This document shows, piece by piece, positions 1 to 5,516 of a DNA stretch of 7,381 bases (positions within the stretch are counted from its first letter, which is position 1; each line of letters opens with the position of its first letter). A model generated the notes under the pieces. That model was not told where the DNA came from. It saw only the letters and a program-made list of their open reading frames with translations, and did no database searches. The translations under genes were made by a program, and so were the position numbers. Origin of the DNA: Treponema sp. GTDB taxonomy: Bacteria > Spirochaetota > Spirochaetia > Treponematales > Breznakiellaceae. The stretch spans positions 1 to 7,381 of the forward strand of contig JAISPY010000224.1 in assembly GCA_031274565.1 (NCBI GenBank), written 5' to 3'.

Positions 1-105
1 CAGGCTCTGGAACTGCTGCGGAACGGTAAGTCTGCGGAAGAACTGCTGCGGATTGTCGAAGAAAAAACCAGGGAAACCGCTCAATCAGAGCTGGAACACG
101 CGTAA
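1..105 (+). CDS. 3' end of an unidentified gene (partial)
   Basis: Reading from base 1 gives 34 sense codons ending at TAA 103-105; the start lies outside the window. The visible tail is charged and probably helical (ALELLRNGKSAEELLRIVEE, then a Glu/Thr-rich end). Codon use with G/C at third positions matches the real genes further on, which supports coding. The phrase 'LLRNGKSAEELLRIVEE' resembles the C-terminal tail of Rpn/PD-(D/E)XK transposase-like nucleases, which often end in a G-x-S-x-E-E-I helix, but 34 residues are too few to assign a family. No function is claimed. Confidence 0.6.
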   Translation, partial: QALELLRNGKSAEELLRIVEEKTRETAQSELEHA

Positions 106-134
106 AAAAGGCGCAGCCCCCGCACCGGAGTCTG

Positions 135-266
135 CTACAAACTAGGGCTCACAACCCGAAAACCAATGTTTCCGTACCGATTGGAAGGGCCGTCACTATT
201 TCGGAAGGGCCGGATATTCTCGGCGGAATTGTTGCTGCTTCCACGGTGAGAAACCCGCTCCTTCAT
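135..266 (-). pseudogene. Remnant of FGE-sulfatase (SUMF1 / C-type lectin fold) domain, C-terminal end only
   Basis: The minus strand from ATG 264-266 to TAG 135-137 encodes 43 residues. They contain HRGSSNNSAENIRPFRNSDG followed by PSNRYGNIGFRVVSP. This follows the C-terminal signature of formylglycine-generating-enzyme-like domains (RGGSW-N..., R-x-x-x-R, P-x-N-R, GFR-V-V), which are frequent in spirochaetes. A stop (270-272) lies directly upstream in frame, and the rest of the domain, normally well over 150 residues, is not seen in any minus frame over 270-400. The usual GGSW is changed to RGSS. I therefore read it as a truncated, decayed copy facing the partial gene at 1-105. The same fold end carries the variable region in targets of diversity-generating retroelements, but no reverse transcriptase or template repeat is visible here. 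A functional 43-residue peptide is unlikely. Confidence 0.65.
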
Positions 267-416
267 GGTTCACTATGCAGTCTCCCCTTGGCAAGAAATA
301 TCCTTTTTTTCTATGGGCCTATCCGGGAGAATAGGCACTGCCCGGCTGGATGTTCCACCATCGTACAAGAAGAAAATTCCACGCTTTAGAAAAAAGAAAA
401 AAAGCCGGCGGCCAGG

Positions 417-535
417 GCAACCGCATTTAAAGTTGTATTTCTTTGTATAATAAGGAATTAGGCATTTCTATACCACGGGTCTGTGGTTAAGCATTTCCTT
501 ATTATATAATAAATGAGAAAAGTAAATGCGGTTGC
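417..535. repeat. Long imperfect hairpin 1 of the nested element
   Basis: Outer arms gcaaccgcattta (417-429) and taaatgcggttgc (523-535) are a perfect 13-bp inverted repeat. Further in, tataataaggaa (446-457) pairs perfectly over 12 bp with ttccttattata (495-506). At the tip accac (472-476) pairs with gtggt (483-487). The 7-mer gcatttc is directly repeated at 462-468 and 491-497. Confidence 0.75.
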
Positions 536-538
536 TAA

Positions 539-669
539 GATAAACGCATAGAATTTTTAAATTTTTGCAATATTCTTTGCCATATAAGGAATGAGCTCAT
601 CAGGATTGTTTTTACCGTTTTGTATAAATCCTTATTTTGTAAGGAAATACGAATTGCTATGCGTTTATC
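539..669. repeat. Long imperfect hairpin 2 of the nested element
   Basis: Arms gataaacgcatag (539-551) and ctatgcgtttatc (657-669) are a perfect 13-bp inverted repeat, extended by aatt (552-555) with aatt (652-655) across a one-base bulge at 656. Further in, ataagga (584-590) pairs with tccttat (629-635). The loop region carries the perfect 10-bp palindrome atgagctcat (591-600). Confidence 0.75.
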
Positions 670-690
670 CGGTGCTGTTGTCCTGGCGGC

Positions 691-719
691 TTGCACGAGA
701 TGCTTCCTTTAAGTATTAT
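691..719 (+). promoter_or_regulatory. Candidate sigma70-type promoter for pckG
   Basis: TTGCAC (691-696) as a -35 box and TATTAT (714-719, five of six to consensus) as a -10 box are separated by exactly 17 bases. Transcription would start near 726, giving a leader of about 100 nt before the pckG ATG. The -35 overlaps the last bases of the outer stem of the nested repeat. This is a motif match only. Confidence 0.45.
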
Positions 720-730
720 AGTAAGTAAGC

Positions 731-745
731 ATACCCTATGGGTAT
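731..745. promoter_or_regulatory. Operator-like palindrome ataccc-tat-gggtat
   Basis: A perfect 6-bp inverted repeat with a 3-base centre sits a few bases past the predicted transcription start for pckG, a position typical of a repressor site. The regulator is unknown. A chance short palindrome in AT-rich DNA cannot be excluded, though the CCC/GGG core makes it stand out. Confidence 0.35.
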
Positions 746-829
746 TAGTAGATTTCTCGCTGCTTTCTTTTCATAAGTTAGCATAGAAAAAGAGAGCATA
801 GAAATAAACGTTTTACGCAAGGAGTTTCC

Positions 830-2650
830 ATGAATGTACAAGACCTTAAACACCCCGGTTTAAAGCAATGGGTTGAGGAAGCGGTCGCGCTCATGTCCCC
901 GGATTCGGTTGAGGTGTGCGACGGCACGCAGGCCGAATATGACCGGATGATCCAGATCACCATCGACACCGGGCTGGCAACGCCCCTTAATCCCCAGAAA
1001 CTGCCCGGTTCGGTGCTGTTCCGCTCAGACCCGTCCGATGTGGCCCGGGTCGAAAACCGGACCTATATCGCCTCAAAGAACAAGGAAGACGCAGGCCCCA
1101 CCAACAACTGGATAGACCCCGCGGAACTGAAGAAGATCATGACCTCCCTCTACCGGGGCAGCATGAAGGGCCGTACCATGTATGTGATCCCCTTTTCCAT
1201 GGGGCCGGTCGGTTCTGAAATCGCCAAGATCGGCGTGGAGATCACCGATTCCCCCTATGTCGTAGCCAATATGCACATTATGACCCGGGTCGGGACCAAG
1301 GTGCTGGAGGTGCTCGGCGCTGACGGCCCCTATGTACCCTGTTTCCATTCAGTGGGTAAGCCCCTGGGACCCGGAGAAAAAGACAACGGGAAGTGGCCCT
1401 GCGCACCGCTGGATAAAAAGTACATCTCCCACTTCCCTGAAACCCGGGAGATCTGGTCCTACGGTTCCGGGTACGGCGGCAACGCCCTCTTAGGGAAAAA
1501 GTGTCTCGCCCTGCGGATCGCCAGCGTCCTGGCTCGGGATGAAGGCTGGCTCGCGGAGCACATGCTCATCCTGAAGATCACCAACCCCCAGGGAGTAGTG
1601 AAGTACATTACCGGCGCGTTCCCCTCCGCCTGCGGTAAAACCAACCTGGCTATGCTCATCCCCACCCTTCCGGGCTGGAAGGTGGAAACCGTCGGGGACG
1701 ACATCGCCTGGATGAAATTCGGCAAGGACGGCAGGCTCTACGCCATCAACCCTGAAGCGGGGTTCTTCGGCGTTGCCCCGGGAACCAACAATGAATCCAA
1801 CCGCAACGCCATGGAAACCATCAAAAAGAACACGATCTACACCAACGTGGCCCTCACCGAAGATAAAAACGTCTGGTGGGAAGGGATCGGGTACGATGCT
1901 CCGGGAAAACTCATCGACTGGAACGGCAACGAGTGGGTTCAAGACAAGAACAACAAGGATCAGAAGCCTGCGGCTCATCCCAATTCCCGTTTTACCGGTC
2001 CGGCGAAGCAGTGTCCGGCCATTGCCAAGGAATGGGAGGACCCCGCGGGGGTGCCTATCAGCGCCTTCCTCTTCGGCGGACGCCGGCCCAAGACCATCCC
2101 CCTGGTGAATCAGGCCAAGAGCTGGATCCATGGGGTGTTCATGGGTTCCATCGTGGGTTCTGAAGTAACCGCCGCCGCCCTGGACCTCAAAGCCGGCACC
2201 ATCCGGCGGGACCCCTTCGCCATGCTGCCCTTCTGCGGCTATCACATGGGGGACTATTTCAAGCACTGGATTAAGCTGGGACAGAACCATGACGAAAGCA
2301 AGCTGCCCAAGATTTTCTTTGTCAACTGGTTCCGCAAGAACGATGAAGGCAAGTTTATATGGCCTGGTTACGGGGAGAATTCCCGGGTCTTAGCCTGGAT
2401 CTTCGAGCGCTGTTCCGGCGGAGGCAAGGCGGTGGAGACCCCCATCGGCTTCCTTCCCACCCCGGACGCCATCACTCGTCCCGCGGGGGTAAGCGAGGCG
2501 GACCTGCAGGAAATCCTGAAAGTGGATATGCCAGGCTGGAAGGCGGAGATTGCGGATGTGCGGCAGAACCACTATCCCAAGTTCGGGGACAAGCTGCCCA
2601 AAGAGCTTTACGCGGAACTGGACGCCATCGAGAAACGGCTTAACCCCTAG
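830..2650 (+). CDS. pckG: Phosphoenolpyruvate carboxykinase, GTP-dependent
   Basis: This cytoplasmic enzyme interconverts oxaloacetate + GTP and PEP + GDP + CO2 (EC 4.1.1.32); in fermenting anaerobes it may run either way. The 606 residues match the usual length of the GTP-type family, which is distinct from the ATP-type of about 530. Visible motifs: PEP/oxaloacetate-site region RTMYVIPFSMGP (115-126); YGSGYGGNALLGKKC (211-225); P-loop AFPSACGKTN with the reactive-loop Cys268 (263-272); metal-binding VGDDIAWM (288-295); APGTNNESNRNAM (316-328); FGGRRPKTIPLV (415-426); and NWFRKNDEGKFIWPGYGENSRVL (499-521) around the guanine-binding aromatic residues. All are intact. The ATG is preceded by AAGGAG (819-824) at 5-nt spacing, which fixes the start. 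The gene appears to be transcribed from its own promoter at 691-719 and is followed by a strong hairpin. Confidence 0.98.
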   Translation: MNVQDLKHPGLKQWVEEAVALMSPDSVEVCDGTQAEYDRMIQITIDTGLATPLNPQKLPGSVLFRSDPSDVARVENRTYIASKNKEDAGPTNNWIDPAELKKIMTSLYRGSMKGRTMYVIPFSMGPVGSEIAKIGVEITDSPYVVANMHIMTRVGTKVLEVLGADGPYVPCFHSVGKPLGPGEKDNGKWPCAPLDKKYISHFPETREIWSYGSGYGGNALLGKKCLALRIASVLARDEGWLAEHMLILKITNPQGVVKYITGAFPSACGKTNLAMLIPTLPGWKVETVGDDIAWMKFGKDGRLYAINPEAGFFGVAPGTNNESNRNAMETIKKNTIYTNVALTEDKNVWWEGIGYDAPGKLIDWNGNEWVQDKNNKDQKPAAHPNSRFTGPAKQCPAIAKEWEDPAGVPISAFLFGGRRPKTIPLVNQAKSWIHGVFMGSIVGSEVTAAALDLKAGTIRRDPFAMLPFCGYHMGDYFKHWIKLGQNHDESKLPKIFFVNWFRKNDEGKFIWPGYGENSRVLAWIFERCSGGGKAVETPIGFLPTPDAITRPAGVSEADLQEILKVDMPGWKAEIADVRQNHYPKFGDKLPKELYAELDAIEKRLNP

Positions 2651-2681
2651 TAGGCGGTAAGAACGGGGCGCAAGCAGTACA

Positions 2682-2716
2682 GCGGGGGCATTGAACCGAT
2701 GGTTTGATGCCCCCGT
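2682..2716 (+). other. Strong GC-rich stem-loop between pckG and the next gene
   Basis: Positions 2683-2697 pair with 2701-2715 around a 3-base loop (gat at 2698-2700), with two G-T wobbles; 2682 adds a wobble pair with 2716. The core is cgggggcat / atgcccccg. No T-run follows, so it is not a classical intrinsic terminator. It ends 12 nt before the next ATG and next to that gene's only GGGGA ribosome-binding site, so it could protect the pckG mRNA end, attenuate read-through or limit translation of the next gene. Confidence 0.7.
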
Positions 2717-2728
2717 GAGCGGGGATAT

Positions 2729-3250
2729 ATGCAGACCATAACCATTGCTTCGGCGTTTCGCTGGCGGAACAAGCTGAAAGAAAAGATCAAGAAACTCACT
2801 ACTCAGATGAGTCGGGCTGATACGGTTAAGGATGTGGGAACCGCAGAACATACCGCGCCCTTTGATGGAAAGACCTTCTCCGAAACCATTACAACCGTGG
2901 ATCACCTCATGGTTGTCCTGCGGGACCTGAACATCGCCATTGATAAGGCCAATAGCATAAACCGGGAGGATCTGATTACCCTGGAAACTACGAAAGCCGC
3001 CATTGCCTTGTATGAGGATATCACCGACCAGTGCCGGAGGGCTGAAAAGGTACGCTATGAATACAATGCCGCAGGCGGCAGGGATAAGATAGCCCTGGAA
3101 CCGATCTTGGATCAAAAGGCCCTGGTGGACCAGCTTGATCGGCTTAAACAGACCAAGGATGCGATCGAGGAAAAACTGGCGGACTCAAACGGTAAAATCC
3201 CGGTTGATTTTGATCTGCAGACCCTCAAAGACCTCTTTCTAAAAGCGTGA
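2729..3250 (+). CDS. Conserved-looking helical protein of unknown function (173 aa)
   Basis: I do not recognise this protein with confidence. The 173 residues are predicted mostly helical, with no signal peptide or membrane segment, so it is probably cytoplasmic. A basic N-terminal helix (FRWRNKLKEKIKKL, 10-23) is followed by a Thr/Gly-containing linker (29-58), a helical pair with LRDLNIAIDKANSIN (64-78) and LETTKAAIALYEDIT (85-99), and a charged coiled-coil-like C-terminal half (DQLDRLKQTKDAIEEKL, 134-150). The arrangement 'L-x-x-L-N-x-A-I-x-x-x-N ... L-x-x-x-K-A-x-x-x-L' recalls DIP1984/septicolysin-type small proteins, but that is a weak impression. GC-rich third positions support coding. 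GGGGA (2721-2725) is 3 nt from the ATG, a tight and weak site placed just after a strong hairpin, so translation may be low or controlled. A short frameshifted reading follows 10 nt downstream. Confidence 0.85.
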   Translation: MQTITIASAFRWRNKLKEKIKKLTTQMSRADTVKDVGTAEHTAPFDGKTFSETITTVDHLMVVLRDLNIAIDKANSINREDLITLETTKAAIALYEDITDQCRRAEKVRYEYNAAGGRDKIALEPILDQKALVDQLDRLKQTKDAIEEKLADSNGKIPVDFDLQTLKDLFLKA

Positions 3251-3260
3251 GGGAAGGAAA

Positions 3261-3447
3261 ATGGAAGCCCTTCGACCGTTGGACGAATGGTTAGCCCGTA
3301 GGCCAACTAAGGAGTATCAATTATCACGCGATCGTAAAGCGCGCGGAGAGAGTCTGCAAAGCCCTCCGGTTCGGTCAAAACCCGCTGGCGGATCTTACGA
3401 TTTTCCGCCAGTGCATCAGCCCCGAACCCATACTGTTATCCCTCTAA
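3261..3447 (+). pseudogene. Probable frameshifted small gene
   Basis: ATG 3261 has a purine-rich ribosome site (gggaagg, 3251-3257) 10 nt after the previous stop and begins MEALRPLDEWLARRPTKEY. After about 3312 this frame turns into low-quality Pro/Ser-rich sequence. The +1 frame, open from 3295 to TAA 3445-3447, instead reads SINYHAIVKRAERVCKALRF followed by GQNPLADLTIFRQCI, with about 69% G/C at third positions, like the real genes. The simplest reading is one small gene of about 60 codons broken by a frameshift between 3295 and 3312. The family is not recognised. An 8-bp stem (3385-3392 with 3404-3411) lies inside it. Alternatives are an unbroken 91-residue ORF (3261-3536) in the first frame or no gene at all. 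Confidence 0.4.
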
Positions 3448-3668
3448 CCCTTCAACCCTTACGGCTTGATGCCCTTAGTTTTAATGGAATACCCTCCGGC
3501 CAACAGTTTTCCTTCCCTTTTTATTTTTTTATGTGAGGCAATTCCAAAATGTCAGATTTTGGAACCAACTCATGTATCTATTTTTTCTATTTATAGAAAA
3601 ATTTATAGAAAAGATAGATTAAGATAGACAATGTATAGAAAAAAGAAAAAAGGGAAAAGAGAAAAAAA
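3448..3668. other. AT-rich spacer with two hairpins ahead of the GH13 operon
   Basis: No gene is visible here. A T-rich tract (3507-3531) has no convincing stem before it. Hairpin A pairs ttccaaaat (3542-3550) with attttggaa (3556-3564) around a 5-base loop. Hairpin B pairs 3576-3590 with 3605-3619 (15 bp, one G-T) around a 14-base loop. The word atagaaaa recurs at 3593, 3605 and 3634. From 3634 to 3668 the sequence is almost pure purine and leads into the next ATG. I could not place a convincing -35/-10 pair. Confidence 0.6.
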
Positions 3669-5066
3669 ATGGTACAGTTCAGTCATGCGGTTTTTTATCA
3701 CATTTATCCCCTGGGCTTTTGTGGAGCCCCGGAACACAATGATTTCTGTTCGGCCCCGGGAACGGGCTTGCGGCGCCTAGTGGATCTGATACCCCATTTG
3801 AAGGACCTGGGGATTAACGCCCTGTACATCGGCCCCCTCTTTGAATCGAACGGCCACGGGTATGATACGCTGGATTATTACTGGGTTGACCGCCGATTGG
3901 GAACCAATGATGACCTGGCCGACTTGGTGGCGAAGCTGCATAAAAACGGCATCCTGGTGATTTTAGACGCGGTACTGAACCATACCGGGCGCTGCTTCTT
4001 TGCCTTTAAGGACCTCCAAAAGAAGGGGAGCCATTCGGACTATATCGACTGGTATGTCAACCTGGATTTTAATAGGCCCAGTCCCTACGGAGATCCCTTT
4101 TCCTATGAAGGCTGGAACGGCTGCTACGATTTGGTCACCTTAAACGGCGCAAACCCCGCGGTGAGGGAACACCTCTTCGGCGCGGTACAGCACTGGATAC
4201 AGACCTTTGACCTGGATGGACTGCGGCTGGACGCGGCGGATAAGCTCCTCCCGGATTTCATGGAAGAGCTTTCCCTGCTTTGTAAAACCATTAAACCCCA
4301 TTTCTGGCTTATGGGTGAAGTGGTGCATCAGGATTACCGCGCCTGGGCGCAGGAGGGACGGCTTGATTCGGTTACCAATTATGTGCTGTACAAAGGACTG
4401 TGGTCGAGTTTTAACGATAAAAACTTCTTTGAATTGGCCTGGACCCTCAATCAACAATCCGGTCCTGGGGGAATCTATCGGGATATAGGACTGTATACCT
4501 TTGCGGACAATCACGACGTAGACCGAGCGGCCAGTATCCTGACCCATAAGCCCCACCTCTTTCCGCTCTATGGGCTGCTCTTTACCCTGCCGGGGGTTCC
4601 TTCCCTGTATTACGGTAGCGAATATGGGGTTACGGGCAGCCGCACGAAGACCAGTGATCAGGCCCTGCGTCCTTCCTGGAAAGCGCTGGAAGCGGCCCGT
4701 TTCCACAAAAAAGTGTCCGGTCCCTATAGCCCCGCCGTAGATGGAGAAGCCCTGTATGCGGAGATCCGCTGTTTTATACAGATACGGAAAAGCAAAGAGG
4801 TGTTACAGACCGGTACGTACCGGCAGATCCACGTTGCCAAAGAACAATTTGCCTTTATCCGGGAAGGGCACAAGGAGCAGCCGATTCTCGTTGGGGTAAA
4901 CGCTTCGACCAATGAAGCGGTTTTCACCATTCCCGATACGGTCCTGCATGCTGGTAACGGTTCCCGATGGCAGGATCTGCTCAGCGGTGAAGTCTTTACG
5001 GTCTCCCACGGGCTGCTCACCTTCGGGGTGTATCCTTCGTGGCTGCGGATCATGGAAAAGGTATAA
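3669..5066 (+). CDS. Alpha-amylase family (GH13) glycoside hydrolase, cytoplasmic
   Basis: This enzyme acts on alpha-glucosidic bonds of starch or maltodextrin by the retaining GH13 mechanism. The (beta/alpha)8 barrel carries all four conserved regions: DAVLNH (100-105); GLRLDAADK (184-192) with nucleophile Asp188; LMGEVVH (214-220) with acid/base Glu217; and FADNHDVDR (278-286) with transition-state Asp283. The barrel starts at FYHIYPLGF (9-17). A small beta-rich C-terminal domain (about 385-465, ILVGVNAS at 406-413) is typical of the family. There is no signal peptide, so it should act in the cytoplasm on imported maltodextrins. At 465 residues it is short for the family and has no N-terminal starch-binding or neopullulanase-type domain. 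Substrate and product (hydrolase or transferase) cannot be read from motifs. The start follows a purine-rich leader (agggaaaagaga, 3651-3662). The next gene begins 3 nt after its stop. Confidence 0.93.
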   Translation: MVQFSHAVFYHIYPLGFCGAPEHNDFCSAPGTGLRRLVDLIPHLKDLGINALYIGPLFESNGHGYDTLDYYWVDRRLGTNDDLADLVAKLHKNGILVILDAVLNHTGRCFFAFKDLQKKGSHSDYIDWYVNLDFNRPSPYGDPFSYEGWNGCYDLVTLNGANPAVREHLFGAVQHWIQTFDLDGLRLDAADKLLPDFMEELSLLCKTIKPHFWLMGEVVHQDYRAWAQEGRLDSVTNYVLYKGLWSSFNDKNFFELAWTLNQQSGPGGIYRDIGLYTFADNHDVDRAASILTHKPHLFPLYGLLFTLPGVPSLYYGSEYGVTGSRTKTSDQALRPSWKALEAARFHKKVSGPYSPAVDGEALYAEIRCFIQIRKSKEVLQTGTYRQIHVAKEQFAFIREGHKEQPILVGVNASTNEAVFTIPDTVLHAGNGSRWQDLLSGEVFTVSHGLLTFGVYPSWLRIMEKV

Positions 5067-5069
5067 GAT

Positions 5070-5516
5070 ATGGAAAAAATGGAAAAAGGGGGAGAAAAGG
5101 GAAAAATGGAAAAAGAAGAAAAAAAGGAATGGCAGCGGTTCTACGAAGAGGGGCAGGGTTTCCATCGGGCCATCCGGGGCCGGTTGAAACGGCTTAGTAC
5201 CCCTGCATTGGTGCAGAACATTGCCGCCCTGGGGATTGAAAAGTATTTCATGGCGCTGTGTCTCCGTCGGGGACGGCTGCCGCTGAATCATACCATGGGC
5301 GATTTGCTGGCGGAAGTCAAAACCTTCATGGCCCTGCCTGCGGACCTGGAAGCATCCCTGCACTATTTCGATGCGCTCCAGTCCATCTGTTCCCTGGAGG
5401 TTATACCAGTGCAGAAACCGACGCAGGAGGACCTCCTGCGATTTATGGACGCCATAGACCGGATCGCCCTTCTTACGGAACAGGAACTCACCGGTGCGGC
5501 GGCTCAGGGTTCTTGA
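5070..5516 (+). CDS. Small helical protein, HEPN-like (148 aa), unknown function
   Basis: The gene sits 3 nt after the GH13 gene and overlaps the next gene by 23 nt, so the three are probably co-transcribed and translationally coupled. The N-terminus is Lys/Glu-rich low complexity with three in-frame ATGs (5070, 5079, 5106). The last has the best ribosome-site context (ggag 5091-5094, aaggg 5097-5101) and may be the true start, giving 136 residues. The rest is predicted all-helical. Its segment IAALGIEKYFMALCLRRGRL (51-70), then NHTMGDLL (73-80), then PTQEDLLRFMDAIDRIALL (117-135), follows the layout of HEPN domains (A-x-E-K-x-x-x-A-L-L-x-x-G...H-x-L-x-x-L-L, then a closing helix). The C-terminal catalytic R-x4-6-H of HEPN RNases is absent, so RNase activity is not suggested. 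The HEPN link is a pattern impression, not proof. Confidence 0.85.
   Translation: MEKMEKGGEKGKMEKEEKKEWQRFYEEGQGFHRAIRGRLKRLSTPALVQNIAALGIEKYFMALCLRRGRLPLNHTMGDLLAEVKTFMALPADLEASLHYFDALQSICSLEVIPVQKPTQEDLLRFMDAIDRIALLTEQELTGAAAQGS

Larger units (their letters stand above)
402..692. repeat. Nested inverted-repeat element: outer stem enclosing two long hairpins
   Basis: An outer GC-rich stem pairs 402-407 with 687-692 and 412-416 with 682-686; 408-411 bulge. Inside it lie two hairpins in tandem. Hairpin 1 spans 417-535 and hairpin 2 spans 539-669, giving a three-way junction if folded. The four hairpin arms share a pattern CGCAT, 25-40 AT-rich bases, ATAAGGA, in orientations + - + -. Position 419-460 matches the reverse complement of 625-666 at about 31 of 42 bases by hand alignment. 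This is non-coding: no open frame with gene-like codon use crosses it. It could be a MITE/BIME-like intergenic repeat or a structured RNA; nothing in the window decides. Confidence 0.7.

Noticed and set aside
265..450. Plus-strand 61-codon open frame
   Set aside because: Runs through the truncated FGE remnant border and into the left arm of the inverted repeat; basic low-complexity product and no ribosome site.
1490..2290. Long minus-strand open frame (266 codons) inside pckG
   Set aside because: It is the mirror of pckG codon bias; the plus-strand protein has all family motifs and the minus product has no recognisable domain.
3307..3435. Minus-strand frame reading ALYDRVIIDTP, reminiscent of a ParA Walker-B segment
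   Set aside because: It has no good start, stops right after the motif, and is exactly codon-aligned antisense to a plus frame with gene-like third positions. The resemblance is probably chance.
3261..3536. Intact 91-residue protein in the frame of ATG 3261
   Set aside because: After about 3312 this frame becomes Pro/Ser/Phe-rich with poor codon use, while the next frame looks coding; a frameshift explains it better.
5274..5291. R-x4-H (RLPLNH) in the HEPN-like protein as an RNase motif
   Set aside because: It lies between early helices, not at the C-terminal helix where the catalytic HEPN motif sits.
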